DNA of 64,000 nucleotides from Pseudomonas nunensis (GTDB lineage: Bacteria > Pseudomonadota > Gammaproteobacteria > Pseudomonadales > Pseudomonadaceae): NCBI RefSeq assembly GCF_024296925.1, contig NZ_CP101125.1, forward strand, positions 5,396,501 to 5,460,500, in the 5' to 3' direction. A program made the translations under genes and the position numbers. Below are positions 17,861 to 27,526 of this stretch, piece after piece (the stretch's first letter is position 1; each line of letters begins with the position of its first letter). The notes under the pieces were generated by a model. It saw only the letters and a list, made by a program, of their open reading frames with translations. It had not been told where the DNA came from and did no database searches.

Positions 17861-19528
17861 ATGCGCGTTATGGCTTCCCTGCTGTGCCTGACCGTCAGTA
17901 CTTTCGCTTTCGCCGACACCCTTCCCACCTTCCTCAACAGTAACGAAACCATCCGCAATCTCCCCGCGCCGAACCTGCCCGCCGACGCCTACCGCCCGAA
18001 AGCTGCGCCGCTGCAAGTGCCGGAGCCCGGTGCGCCCCAGGCCCAACCGTTGACGATGGGCACCAAGATCACGATCAAGACCGTGCAGATCGAGGGCGGG
18101 ACGCTTTACCCGCTCAACGAACTGGCGACGCTTTATCAACCGCTGGTCGGCCATGAAACCAGCGTCGCCGAGTGGATCGAAGCCACCCGCGGCATCACCC
18201 GCCGTTATCAGCAGGACGGCTACTTGCTGTCCTACGCCTTCCTGCCCCAACAGGATTTCAGTCAAGGCGTGGCGCGGGTGGTGTTGGTGGAAGGCTACAT
18301 CAAGGATTACCAAGTGCAGGGCGACCTCGGACGGGTCAAGGGCCTGCTGGATAAACTGGTGGCCAAGCTCCAGGCCGAACGACCGCTGACCCGCAAGACC
18401 TTCGAGCGCTACACCACGTTGATGACCCGTATCCCCGGCGTGACCGTGCAAGCACAAGTGCCGCCGCCGGGCACCACTGACGGCGCGGCGTACCTGGCGG
18501 TGCAAGCCAGTCGCAAACCTTTCACCAGCAGCCTGAGCACCACCGAAGACAACCGCAACAGCACCCAGGCCCTGCTCGGTGTCAGCAGCAATTCCCAGAC
18601 TGCGATGGGCGAACAGTTAAGCCTCAGCGGGTTGTTTCCGCCGGGACACGATGATGAGCATTACTATCGCCTGGACTACAGCCAATTCCTCAACGCCGAA
18701 GGCACGCAGCTGAGCTTGTCCGCCTCACGCTACCGCGCCGATCCTGGCACCAACGTATTGCTCGACAACGGCCTGGAGCTCAAGCCGCACCGGGAGAATG
18801 ATCGCTACTCCATCGGCTTCAGCCATCCGCTGATCGCCTCGCCGACCGAACAACTCAGCGCCGGTGCGCGGCTGTATGCGGTCAACGACAAAACCCGCTA
18901 CGACGTGGTCGACGACCCTCGCAGCGTGGAAATCCGCACCGACATCCGCGCCCTCGCCTTCGAGAGTGACTGGCGCCAGGCCGATGCCCGGCAACTACGG
19001 ATTCTCAGTGGTGGCGTGTATCAGGGCCTCGACAGCATGGGGGCGAAAACCAATGCCGACGTTGACCTGAATTTCTTGCGCCTGCGTCTATCGGGCGTGC
19101 AGAGCGACAAGTTCTTCGACAACTGGCAAGGCGTGCTCTCGGGCGCGCTGTACTGGAGCGACGACACCCTGCCCGACAGCGAACGCGCGGTGTTCGGTGG
19201 GCAGAATTTCGGCCGCGGTTACCCCGACGATCAGGCGTCCGGCGACAAGGGTTGGGGTGTGGCGTATGAGGTGAACTACAGCTTCAACCGCGACGGCAAT
19301 TGGGTGCGGGTGCTGCAACCGTATGTGGTGCTGGACCGCTCCAAGACCTGGTTCAACCAATTGCCGGTGCAAGGCAACAACTTGTCGTCGGCGGCGCTGG
19401 GGCTGAGGTTTGGCGATGCGAAGTACTACAACGTCGCGCTGGAAGCGGCCAAGCCGATGTCGGATGAAGCGCTGGACACGTTCAACCGACGGCCGCGTTA
19501 TAGCATCAGTTTCAGTTATCAGTTGTAG
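17861..19528 (+). CDS. ShlB/FhaC/HecB-type TpsB outer-membrane transporter
   Basis: A 555-residue two-partner-secretion pore of the Omp85 superfamily. The signal peptide ends STFAFA. A POTRA_2 domain occupies about residues 65-145 (IKTVQIEGG.., GYLLSYAFLP), a second POTRA follows, and then a 16-strand barrel. The lid-loop motif FGGQNFGRGYP fits the conserved RG(Y/F). The last residue pattern FSYQL suits BAM insertion. The start at 17861 has GGAG seven bases upstream. No filamentous-haemagglutinin-like TpsA is adjacent, so the Gly-Thr repeat protein is the only candidate cargo in the window. Confidence 0.92.
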   Translation: MRVMASLLCLTVSTFAFADTLPTFLNSNETIRNLPAPNLPADAYRPKAAPLQVPEPGAPQAQPLTMGTKITIKTVQIEGGTLYPLNELATLYQPLVGHETSVAEWIEATRGITRRYQQDGYLLSYAFLPQQDFSQGVARVVLVEGYIKDYQVQGDLGRVKGLLDKLVAKLQAERPLTRKTFERYTTLMTRIPGVTVQAQVPPPGTTDGAAYLAVQASRKPFTSSLSTTEDNRNSTQALLGVSSNSQTAMGEQLSLSGLFPPGHDDEHYYRLDYSQFLNAEGTQLSLSASRYRADPGTNVLLDNGLELKPHRENDRYSIGFSHPLIASPTEQLSAGARLYAVNDKTRYDVVDDPRSVEIRTDIRALAFESDWRQADARQLRILSGGVYQGLDSMGAKTNADVDLNFLRLRLSGVQSDKFFDNWQGVLSGALYWSDDTLPDSERAVFGGQNFGRGYPDDQASGDKGWGVAYEVNYSFNRDGNWVRVLQPYVVLDRSKTWFNQLPVQGNNLSSAALGLRFGDAKYYNVALEAAKPMSDEALDTFNRRPRYSISFSYQL

Positions 19529-19548
19529 GGGGGTGGTGGCGGTCAGGA

Positions 19549-19752
19549 CGCCTTCGCGAGCAGGCTCGCTCCCACAGTTGATCGCATTCTCCTGTGGGAG
19601 CGGGCTTGCTCGCGAATTGGTCTTCAGCTTCGACATCATCGTCGACTGGCACACCGCCTTCGCGAGCAAGCCCGCTCCCACAGGGGAAATTTGGTGTGCA
19701 CGATAATTGTGCCCGACGCCAAACAGTGTGGGAGCGAGCCTGCTCGCGAAAG
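19549..19752. repeat. Cluster of four REP cores
   Basis: Alternating orientations begin near 19549, 19592, 19660 and 19726. Two are the gctcg variant (gcaggctcgctcccaca) and two the gcccg form. They fill the space between the convergent TpsB and receiver genes. Confidence 0.88.
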
Positions 19753-19783
19753 CGCTGTGTCGGTCAACACATCAGCCGGGGAA

Positions 19784-20191
19784 TTACCCACCCATTACCA
19801 CTGGCTGCGGAAACAGATTGTTCAACGTCTCCAACAACCGCACGTGGTAGATGGGTTTGCGAAACAGGTCGAGCACCTGCAAGCGCAGCATGTCGCTGAC
19901 GTCTTCCATGTCCGCATGCCCGGACGTGACGATCACCGGCAGATGCTGGCGTGAGGTGTGTTCGCGCAGGCGCTTGATCAGCGACATGCCGCTCTCCTCC
20001 GGCATGCGCAGGTCCGTGATGACCAGGGCGATATCCGGGTTGCGCGTCAGGTGATGCAGGGCGAGCTTGACCGAGGTGGCCGTAAAGCAACTGAAGCCCT
20101 CGCCCTCCAGCAATTCCGCCAGCTCCAGCAACGCGTCCTCTTCGTCGTCAACCAGAAGCAACTGTTGGCGCGGCGGCGAGGAAGCGTTCAT
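19784..20191 (-). CDS. Stand-alone response-regulator receiver protein
   Basis: A 135-residue CheY-like receiver. LLLVDDEEDA holds the acidic pocket, Asp60 in VITDLRMP is the phosphorylation site, VTSGH the conserved Thr/Ser, and FRKPI the Lys. There is no output domain. The start at 20191 was chosen because the receiver begins there; an in-frame ATG at 20245 would add 18 residues. It lies beside and in the same direction as the two flp genes, so a role in Tad pilus control is inferred. Confidence 0.85.
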   Translation of the reverse strand: MNASSPPRQQLLLVDDEEDALLELAELLEGEGFSCFTATSVKLALHHLTRNPDIALVITDLRMPEESGMSLIKRLREHTSRQHLPVIVTSGHADMEDVSDMLRLQVLDLFRKPIYHVRLLETLNNLFPQPVVMGG

Positions 20192-20262
20192 GGGCAGCAC
20201 CTGAGAACTGAATGTAGAACCGAGTGTAGCGGGTGATTCATCCACTGCGAGGTTCGCCGTGG

Positions 20263-20475
20263 TCAGGGGGTTTGCACCGGCGCGGTCTGGGCCGTTCCAC
20301 CCAACGCCACCAACACACTGTTGAAAATCGCCAGGACCTTGGCGCCCACCGGAGTGATGAACACCACGACAACAACTGCGACCATCGCCACCACAATCGC
20401 GTATTCGATGGCCGATGCGGCTTCAGTGTTTTTCAGGAACAGACGTGCCCGCAGCATCAGGTATTCAAAGAGCAT
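20263..20475 (-). CDS. flp: Flp-family type IVb pilin (copy 1)
   Basis: A 70-residue prepilin. The basic leader is followed by the cleavage/Flp motif SAIEYAIVVAMVAVVVVVF, where Glu5 and Tyr6 of the mature pilin are the diagnostic pair. It should be processed by FppA and assembled by the Tad machine. AAAGGAG precedes the ATG. It is a close paralogue of the gene at 20529. Confidence 0.93.
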   Translation of the reverse strand: MLFEYLMLRARLFLKNTEAASAIEYAIVVAMVAVVVVVFITPVGAKVLAIFNSVLVALGGTAQTAPVQTP

Positions 20476-20528
20476 GGAATTCTCCTTTGTGCCGCAGGCA
20501 CTCAGTCAACATCAATCCAGAACCTCGA

Positions 20529-20738
20529 CTAAGGCACCACAGGTTTGACGACCGCCGTACCACCCAGCGATGTCAGAACCGCGTTGAAGATGTTCAGGAC
20601 CTTGGTACTGACCGGCGACACAAACACCACGACCACCACCGCCACCATGGCCACCACAATCGCGTACTCGATCGCCGATGCACCTTCAGTACTTTTGAAG
20701 AACAACCGGGCTCTGAGCAACAGATATTCGAGAATCAT
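20529..20738 (-). CDS. flp: Flp-family type IVb pilin (copy 2)
   Basis: A 69-residue prepilin (MILEYLLLRARLFFKSTEGASAIEYA) differing from copy 1 mainly in the C-terminal third. It has the same EYAIVVAMVAVVVVVF core. AAGGAG lies upstream of the ATG at 20738; an earlier in-frame ATG has no ribosome site. It is the first gene of the leftward flp-flp-receiver transcript. Confidence 0.92.
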   Translation of the reverse strand: MILEYLLLRARLFFKSTEGASAIEYAIVVAMVAVVVVVFVSPVSTKVLNIFNAVLTSLGGTAVVKPVVP

Positions 20739-21068
20739 ACGTCTACTCCTTCGCGCCTCTGGCGCCGACGAAACGGTACTGCGACAGGGTTCCACTGTGC
20801 CATCAGAGCATTGCCAACAAACCTGCGACCAACAACTGTAACAACGGATTAATCACAAAGTATGAGTCGCAGCCCTCAGTCGAAAATCAGCGGTTAATTG
20901 GCCAATTCTCAGTACTTTGTACAGATATTTTCAAGCCCGTAATGGCGTTTTGCTTTAGATCGACTAGCGTGGAAATAGCGAAATAGTTGCATGTTCATAG
21001 CTGCCTGATTGCGAGAGCGACCCGTCAGGAATGCGGATTGTGAGAGCAGCGGGAAAGGGAGAGCCGTC
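20739..21068. other. Divergent flp / rcpC promoter region
   Basis: 330 bp between divergent Flp pilus genes, notably AT-rich around 20840-20990. It is the natural place for PprB binding. No gene was seen. Confidence 0.55.
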
Positions 21069-22016
21069 ATGAACAGCCGCGTCACCATAGGCCTTGCCGG
21101 CTTGCTTTTGCTCGGGGCGATTTTTGTCGGTTATTGGGGCTTGGTGCTCAGCCGTCAGCCGGTTCCCGTCGCTGCGCCTGTCGCCCCACCGATCGCCGCC
21201 GTGAGCGTGGAAAAAACCGTTGCCGCCGCCGAAGACCAGACCCGTCAACCGGTGGTCGTACTTACGCACGACGTGCCGCCGTTCACCCCGTTGACCGCCG
21301 CCGACCTGAGCGTGGAGAAACTTCGCAACCCGCCCGCCGGCAGCCTGAATAACATCGACCAGGCCATCGGCCGCACACCCTGGCGCCACCTCAGCGCCGG
21401 CACCTGGCTCAGCGATGACAGCTTCGAAGCTGGCGGCACCCTGGCGCGGATGATTCGCAGCAATGAACGCGCCCTCGCCGTGGCAGTGGACGAAGTGATC
21501 GGCGCCGCCGGGCAACTGGTACCAGGGGATTACGTCGATGTGTTGCTGTTTCTGCGCCAGGACACCAGCAACTTGCAGCAGTCGGCGCAGATCGTCGTGC
21601 CCGCGATGCGCGTGCTCGGTGTGGGCGAGCAATACGGCCTGACCAACGACGGCCAATCGGCCTCACCGGCCCTCAGCGCCGACGACAAACTAAAACAGGA
21701 CCAACGCCGCATCGCCGCGCGCACCGTGGTGCTCGCGGTGCCCGAACAACTCTTGAGCCGGTTGATGCTGGCGACCCAGGTCGGCACCTTGCGCCTGGCG
21801 GTGCGCAGCAGTGAAGAGCAGCGCCTGGCCAAGTACTGGGCCGGCGAAAACCAAGCGACGGGCAAGCTCGACAGCGCCAACAGCCAGCTCTTCCAGTTCA
21901 CTCAACTGGCCCTCGGCGCGGCACCGAAAAGTCCGGCCATTGGCGGCCACGGCGGCTCGACGCGTCCCGCCATCGAAGTGATTCGCGGCAATCAGCTGAC
22001 GCAACAAACCCCATGA
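21069..22016 (+). CDS. rcpC: RcpC/CpaB, Flp pilus assembly protein
   Basis: A 315-residue inner-membrane-anchored periplasmic protein. The N-terminal TM (GLAGLLLLGAIFVGYWG) is followed by an SAF domain (VVLTHDVPPFTPLTAADLSVEKL) and the CpaB/RcpC domain (VDEVIGAAGQLVPGDYVDVLL). It is thought to link the secretin to the inner-membrane complex. The start at 21069 has AGGGAG upstream. It is the first gene of the eight-gene tad operon and overlaps rcpA. Confidence 0.93.
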   Translation: MNSRVTIGLAGLLLLGAIFVGYWGLVLSRQPVPVAAPVAPPIAAVSVEKTVAAAEDQTRQPVVVLTHDVPPFTPLTAADLSVEKLRNPPAGSLNNIDQAIGRTPWRHLSAGTWLSDDSFEAGGTLARMIRSNERALAVAVDEVIGAAGQLVPGDYVDVLLFLRQDTSNLQQSAQIVVPAMRVLGVGEQYGLTNDGQSASPALSADDKLKQDQRRIAARTVVLAVPEQLLSRLMLATQVGTLRLAVRSSEEQRLAKYWAGENQATGKLDSANSQLFQFTQLALGAAPKSPAIGGHGGSTRPAIEVIRGNQLTQQTP

Positions 22017-22036
22017 CTGATCAAGGATGCCGCTGC

Positions 22037-23260
22037 ATGCAGAGTCGTTCCATGCCGATAATCAAACCCGCGCTCTGGGCTTTGATGCTGCTGGCACTGC
22101 CCCTGGAAAACGCCTACGCGGTGACCGGCAATTGCGCCGCGCTGGGGCGTTTGCCGCCGGTGATCGAGATCGGCGAAGGCCTGCAACAGGACCTGCAATC
22201 GCCAGTGGCAATCACGCGCCTGGCCATCGGCGATCCGAAAATTGCCGACGTGCATCCCAATGGCAGCAGCTCGTTTCTATTGACCGGCATCGCCCCTGGC
22301 GCCACCAGCCTGATGATCTGGACCGCCTGCGCCAGCGAACCGCGCCAGAGCATGGTGTTCGTCCAGGGCCGCGCCACGGCTGCCCTGACCGGCGACGCGT
22401 TGCTGCCGTCGGATGACCCGTCGCTGCCGTCGCAGGTACAAACCGATATCCGTTTCGTCGAAGTCAGCCGCACCAAACTCAAGGAAGCCACCGCGTCGTT
22501 GATCGGCACTCGCGGCAACTTCCTGTTCGGCTCTCCCGGCACCTTGCCGCCCATCGACGGCGTGCCGACGCCCAGGCTGCCGGTGGATAACAGCCTGTTC
22601 AACTTCTCCTGGATTGGCGGCAAAACCATGATGATCATCAACGCGCTGGAGGGCAGCGGCTTCGCCTACACCCTGGCGCGGCCGAGCCTGGTGGCACTCA
22701 GCGGACAGAGCGCAAGCTTCCTCGCGGGCGGCGAAATCCCGATTCCGGTGCCGAGTGCCGGCAGCGATAACGTGTCTATCGAATACAAGGAGTTCGGCAT
22801 TCGCCTGACCCTGACGCCGACCATCATCGGCCGCAATCGCATCGCCCTGAAAGTCGCGCCGGAGGTCAGCGAACTGGACTTCAGCAACGCGGTGAACATC
22901 GCCGGCACTACGGTTCCGGCCCTGACCATCCGCCGCACCGACACCAGTATTTCCCTGGCCGACGGTGAAAGCTTCGTCATCAGCGGCTTGATCAGCACCA
23001 CCAACAGTTCTCAGGTGAACAAGTTTCCGGGGCTGGGCGACATCCCGGTGCTGGGGGCGTTTTTCCGCAGTTCTCAGATCAATCGCGAAGAACGGGAGTT
23101 GCTGATGATCGTCACCCCGCATCTGGTTCAACCCTTGGCCGCTGACGCGCAACTGCCGTCGTTGCCGGGGGAAAAACTGCGCAACTACGACCCGAATTTC
23201 TATCGCATGTTCTTCCTGGAAAACGGCAACTTCGACAAACGCAGCGGACTGTCGCAATGA
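22037..23260 (+). CDS. rcpA: RcpA/CpaC secretin of the Flp pilus
   Basis: An outer-membrane secretin of about 407 residues. The signal peptide ends NAYA. The BON-like/N-domain VIEIGEGLQQDLQSPVAITRLAIGDPKIADVH is typical. The secretin core carries VPVPSAGSDNVSIEYKEFGIRLTLTPTI and the C-terminal signature VNKFPGLGDIPVLGAFFRS. An ATG at 22013 overlaps the rcpC stop, but 22037 has AAGGA upstream and places the signal peptide properly; either is possible. Confidence 0.93.
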   Translation: MQSRSMPIIKPALWALMLLALPLENAYAVTGNCAALGRLPPVIEIGEGLQQDLQSPVAITRLAIGDPKIADVHPNGSSSFLLTGIAPGATSLMIWTACASEPRQSMVFVQGRATAALTGDALLPSDDPSLPSQVQTDIRFVEVSRTKLKEATASLIGTRGNFLFGSPGTLPPIDGVPTPRLPVDNSLFNFSWIGGKTMMIINALEGSGFAYTLARPSLVALSGQSASFLAGGEIPIPVPSAGSDNVSIEYKEFGIRLTLTPTIIGRNRIALKVAPEVSELDFSNAVNIAGTTVPALTIRRTDTSISLADGESFVISGLISTTNSSQVNKFPGLGDIPVLGAFFRSSQINREERELLMIVTPHLVQPLAADAQLPSLPGEKLRNYDPNFYRMFFLENGNFDKRSGLSQ

Positions 23261-24447
23261 GCCAGAGCCTGAGCCAGACCTTTCTCGCCATCACCCGCAA
23301 CAGCACCGACCTGGAATGGCTGCAAGGCGCCCTTGCTCCTCTCGGTCAGGTGGTCAGCGCCGGTGGTGGCAGCCTCGATGAATTGCTAGCTCTGGTGGAC
23401 GTGACCTTCGCCAGCCTGGTGTTCGTCGGCCTTGACCGCGAACACGTGGTGGCCCAGAGCGCACTGATCGAAGGTGCGTTGGAAGCCAAGCCGATGCTGG
23501 CCATCGTCGCCCTCGGCGACGGCATGGACAACCAATTGGTGCTCAACGCCATGCGCGCCGGGGCGCGGGATTTCGTCGCCTATGGTTCGCGTTCCAGCGA
23601 AGTCGCCGGGCTGGTGCGGCGCCTGAGCAAACGCCTGCCGCCCGTGACGCCGAATACGCAACTGGGCGGCCTCACTGTGTTGTATGGAACCCAGAGCAAT
23701 GGCGACGGCGCACTGTTGGCCAATCACCTGGCGCTGGTGGTGCAAAAGAGCGGGCAGCAAACCTTGTTGCTGGACCTTGGCCTGCCCCGTGGCGACAGCC
23801 TGGCATTGCTGGGGCTGGAGAGTTCGTTTCACTTCGGCGACGCCTTACGCCACTTGCGCCGCCTCGATGCGACGCTGATCGACAGCGCCTTCACCAGCGC
23901 TGAAGCCGGCCTGCGAATCCTCGCCTACGCCAGCAATGACGCGCCGCTGGAAAGCACCAGCGCCGCCGAGCTGTACATGCTGCTCAGCGCCTTGCGCCAA
24001 CACTTCCAGCACATCGTGGTGAACCTTACTGGCCAACCGGACAGCGAAGCGCTGCGCACGTTTGTCAGCCACTGCGACAAGTTGCTGTGGTACAGCGACC
24101 AGAATGTTCTCGACTGCCGCCGCAACCTGGCGGTGCTCAACCTGTGGCGAGAAAAAGGCATGAAACTCGATCACGGACGGCTGTTGATCGATCGCTACCT
24201 GGGCCATATCGCCCCGGACTCGGACACCCTCGGCAAGACCTTCAACCTGGAAGTCATCGCGGTGCTGGCCTACAGCCCGGAAGTGCGCCTGAACGCGAAA
24301 AATCAAGGCGTCACCCTGTTCGAACTGGCGCCGCGGGAGAAACTTACACAAAGCCTGCGGACCCTCGGCGAACGTCTGGCCAAGCGCTCCGAAGGCCTGG
24401 CCAAACCCAAGGCCGGTTGGTTCGACCGTTTGAGGGGCGCGCAATGA
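23257..24447 (+). CDS. tadZ: TadZ/CpaE-like pilus localisation protein
   Basis: 396 residues. An N-terminal receiver-like domain is followed by a MinD/ParA-like ATPase fold. The usual Walker A is degenerate (YGTQSNGDGA), as in many TadZ proteins, while LLLDLGLPRGD resembles the Walker A-prime/switch region. It localises the Tad complex at the membrane. It overlaps both neighbours by 4 bases (ATGA), so translation is coupled. Confidence 0.9.
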   Translation: MSQSLSQTFLAITRNSTDLEWLQGALAPLGQVVSAGGGSLDELLALVDVTFASLVFVGLDREHVVAQSALIEGALEAKPMLAIVALGDGMDNQLVLNAMRAGARDFVAYGSRSSEVAGLVRRLSKRLPPVTPNTQLGGLTVLYGTQSNGDGALLANHLALVVQKSGQQTLLLDLGLPRGDSLALLGLESSFHFGDALRHLRRLDATLIDSAFTSAEAGLRILAYASNDAPLESTSAAELYMLLSALRQHFQHIVVNLTGQPDSEALRTFVSHCDKLLWYSDQNVLDCRRNLAVLNLWREKGMKLDHGRLLIDRYLGHIAPDSDTLGKTFNLEVIAVLAYSPEVRLNAKNQGVTLFELAPREKLTQSLRTLGERLAKRSEGLAKPKAGWFDRLRGAQ

Positions 24448-25712
24448 GCAGCGAAAAACTCTTCGGTGCGCCCCAGCGCAGCACCGCCGGCAACACCGAC
24501 CATGAAGGCCTGAAACTGGTGCTGCATCGCTACATCATCGATGCCATCGAAGAGTCCGGGAAAAACTTGCTGGAAGGTTCGCGGCAACTGCTGTCGCAGT
24601 TCGTCACCGACAAAGCCGCCGAGTACATCGCGCGCCTGCACCTGGCGATTTCCCGTTATGAAATGGAGCGGCTGGCCGAGGAAATCGTCGACGAGCTCAC
24701 CGGTTTCGGTCCGCTGGAAGTCTTGCTGCGCGATCCGGCGGTCACGGAAATCCTGGTCAACGGCCCGCACCGAGTGTTCATCGAACGCGACGGTGTACTG
24801 CACCAGAGCGACCTGCGATTTATCGATGCACACCATGTGGAGCGTGTCATGCAACGCATCCTCGCGCCGTTGGGGCGGCGGCTCGACGAGTCCTCGCCGA
24901 TGGTCGATGCACGCATGCCGGATGGCAGCCGGGTCAACGCGATCATCCCGCCGATTGCGCTGGATGGTCCGTGTTTGTCGATTCGAAAGTTTCGCAAGGA
25001 CATGCTCAAAAGCAGCGACCTGGTAGCGATGCAAACCATCGACCAATCGATTTTCGAATTCTTTCAGAACGCCGTCGGCAAGCGCTGCAACATCCTGATC
25101 AGCGGCGGCACCGGCACCGGTAAAACCACGCTGCTGAATATCCTCAGTCAACTGATCAACCCCCACGAACGGCTGGTGACCATCGAAGACGTGGCCGAAT
25201 TGCAACTCGGCCACCCGCACGTCGTGCGCCTGGAAACCCGGCCGCCGAATGCCGAGGGCCACGGAGAAGTGAAGGCCAGCGACCTGATTCGCAACGCCCT
25301 GCGGATGCGCCCGGACCGCATTATCCTCGGCGAGATTCGCGGCGTCGAAGTGCTCGACGTACTGACCGCGATGAACACCGGCCACGACGGCTCGATGAGC
25401 ACCGTGCACGCCAACAATGCCCAGGACGCGTTGCTGCGCCTGGAAACCCTGGTCGGCCTGACCGGGCGCGCGGTGGCGGAACGCACGCTACGGCAGATGA
25501 TCTGCGCCGCGCTCGACGTGATCATTCAACTGACACGCATGCCGGATGGCCGGCGCTGTGTCAGCGAAGTGGTGGAAGTGGTCGGTGTGCGCGAAGACGT
25601 CTACGTCACCAACACCCTGTTCCGGCTCGACCGTCGCACCGGTTTCGGTTTCCTGCGCGAGGCGGTCAACCCGGCGGGTGACAAGCTGCGACATGAGTCG
25701 AGCCTGGGCTGA
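24444..25712 (+). CDS. tadA: TadA/CpaF pilus assembly ATPase
   Basis: A 422-residue hexameric secretion ATPase. The N-terminal helical domain is followed by a core with Walker [10 protein letters not shown], an Asp box ([14 protein letters not shown]), Walker [13 protein letters not shown] and a His box ([13 protein letters not shown]). It powers assembly of Flp pili through TadB/TadC. The ATG at 24444 overlaps the tadZ stop. Confidence 0.96.
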   Translation: MSSEKLFGAPQRSTAGNTDHEGLKLVLHRYIIDAIEESGKNLLEGSRQLLSQFVTDKAAEYIARLHLAISRYEMERLAEEIVDELTGFGPLEVLLRDPAVTEILVNGPHRVFIERDGVLHQSDLRFIDAHHVERVMQRILAPLGRRLDESSPMVDARMPDGSRVNAIIPPIALDGPCLSIRKFRKDMLKSSDLVAMQTIDQSIFEFFQNAVGKRCNILISGGTGTGKTTLLNILSQLINPHERLVTIEDVAELQLGHPHVVRLETRPPNAEGHGEVKASDLIRNALRMRPDRIILGEIRGVEVLDVLTAMNTGHDGSMSTVHANNAQDALLRLETLVGLTGRAVAERTLRQMICAALDVIIQLTRMPDGRRCVSEVVEVVGVREDVYVTNTLFRLDRRTGFGFLREAVNPAGDKLRHESSLG

Positions 25713-25730
25713 TTCCATGGAGCATTCGGC

Positions 25731-26615
25731 ATGATCGTCCCGCTGATTCTCAGCCTGATTTGCGTGGTGCTGCTCGGGCTGTCGGTGTGGTTGTTCTTGC
25801 ACGGGATCCGCAAGACCGGCAACGAACGGGTGCTCAGCCGACTCGCTCAGGGACAGCCACAACTGGCGGCGGAAAAAGCCACATGGGTTGGCCTTGAGCG
25901 TATGTTTTTAAGGGCGGGCCTGGGTCGTCCCACCGAACGCCTGGGATTGTGGCTGACGCTGTGGGGCGTGGCGATATTGCTCGGCTATTTAATCGCCGAC
26001 TGGGTCGGTTTGCTGACCCTTTTACTCGCGCCGCCATTGGCATTGAGGCTGTACATCTCATGGCTGTATCGCCGTCGCCTCAAGCGCATGATCGAACAAT
26101 TGCCGCAGTTGCTCGATCACACCGTGCGCAGTCTGAAATCCGGGCGCACCTTGGCCGACGCGGTCATGGGCGGGATCGAGGCCAGTGACGATCCGCTGAA
26201 ACGCGCCATGGGCCGGGTGCAGCGCAACGTGCAACTCGGGGTGAATCTGCCGGACGCCGTGAGTGATTTCGCCGAGCTGTATGAGCAGGACGAACTGCGC
26301 ATGTTTGCCCTCGGCCTGAAGGTCAATCATCGCTACGGCGGCAACGCCAGCGAGTTGCTGGAGAACCTGATCAAACTGATTCGTGAACGGGACCAGGGCG
26401 CCCGGCAACTGCGCGCGATGACCGGCGAAACCCGCATGACGGCGTGGGTGTTGGGCTCGTTGCCGATGATTCTGGTGAGTTACTTCATGCTGACCAATCC
26501 CGGCTACATGCTCGGCATGTGGCACGACTCGGGCGGCCAGACCATGTTGATTATCGCGGTGGTGCTGCAGGTGTTTGGCTGCCTGGCGCTGTGGCGCATG
26601 TTGCGGAGTGTCTGA
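25731..26615 (+). CDS. tadB: TadB, inner-membrane platform protein
   Basis: 294 residues of the T2SSF family. An N-terminal TM, a central pair of TM segments, the cytoplasmic T2SSF helical domain (LPQLLDHTVRSLKSGRTLADAV), and C-terminal TM segments are present. It forms the platform with TadC that TadA drives. It precedes tadC by one base. Confidence 0.94.
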   Translation: MIVPLILSLICVVLLGLSVWLFLHGIRKTGNERVLSRLAQGQPQLAAEKATWVGLERMFLRAGLGRPTERLGLWLTLWGVAILLGYLIADWVGLLTLLLAPPLALRLYISWLYRRRLKRMIEQLPQLLDHTVRSLKSGRTLADAVMGGIEASDDPLKRAMGRVQRNVQLGVNLPDAVSDFAELYEQDELRMFALGLKVNHRYGGNASELLENLIKLIRERDQGARQLRAMTGETRMTAWVLGSLPMILVSYFMLTNPGYMLGMWHDSGGQTMLIIAVVLQVFGCLALWRMLRSV

Positions 26616-26616
26616 C

Positions 26617-27501
26617 ATGGTCTTGCTGGCGAGTCTGATGCTGTTGCTCGGGGCCTTGCTGCTGGTGGCCAACCACTTGCTGCAAGAGCGTCGCCGCGTG
26701 CGCCAGGTGACTCAACGCTTGCAAGGGCAACTGGTGCGCGAGAACCGTTTCGGCAGCTGGCTGCGGGTGCTCGGCAACAGTCGGTTCGGCCAGCGTTCGG
26801 TCAGCATCGACAGCGAAACCCAGACCCTGCTTAGCCGCCTGGGCTGGCGTCGTGCCAATGAGCGCGCGGTGTTTGCGGCGTGTCAGATCGGCACACCGTT
26901 ATTGATGTTGGGGCTGGGGCTGTTCTTGAAAGAAATGTTCTTCCCCCTCGCGGCCAACGGCTGGTTGCTGCCGATGTTCGGTGCCGGCCTCGGTTATTTG
27001 TTGCCCAAACGCTTGCTGGCTTATGCGGCTGCACGCCGGCAGAAAACCATCGGCGTGGAAATAGCGACCTTCATCCCGCTGCTGCGCATCCTTTTCGAGT
27101 CGGGCATGGCGGTGGAACAGGCACTGCGGGTGTTGAGCAGCGAAGGGCAAAAACTCTTGCCGGAACTGACCAGCGAATTGCGCCTGATTCTGGCCCGCGT
27201 CGACTCCGGCCTGGAGCTCAGTCAGGAACTGCACAAAGCCGCCGTGATGCTGGCGGTGGATGAATTCAGCGACACCTGCGTGATCCTTGAGCAACTGATT
27301 CATCAGGGCGGCGGAGCGATGAAATCGCTGCTGGCGCTCAAGCAACTGCTCGATGATCGGCGCCTGACGCGGCTGCAAGAATACATTTCGAAAATGTCGG
27401 CCAAGATGTCGGTGGTGATGATGCTGTTTCTGTTTCCGGCCCTGTTGATCGTCTTGGCCGGCCCCGGATTTACCGCGATTACCCGGGCGTTTGCCAATTG
27501 A
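26617..27501 (+). CDS. tadC: TadC, inner-membrane platform protein
   Basis: 294 residues, also T2SSF family (IATFIPLLRILFESGMAVEQALRVL), with N- and C-terminal TM segments. It is the partner of TadB. The ATG at 26617 follows the tadB stop immediately; an in-frame upstream ATG inside tadB has no ribosome site. Confidence 0.94.
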   Translation: MVLLASLMLLLGALLLVANHLLQERRRVRQVTQRLQGQLVRENRFGSWLRVLGNSRFGQRSVSIDSETQTLLSRLGWRRANERAVFAACQIGTPLLMLGLGLFLKEMFFPLAANGWLLPMFGAGLGYLLPKRLLAYAAARRQKTIGVEIATFIPLLRILFESGMAVEQALRVLSSEGQKLLPELTSELRLILARVDSGLELSQELHKAAVMLAVDEFSDTCVILEQLIHQGGGAMKSLLALKQLLDDRRLTRLQEYISKMSAKMSVVMMLFLFPALLIVLAGPGFTAITRAFAN

Positions 27502-27526
27502 GTTGCGCACTTTTTGAGGGACCAAG

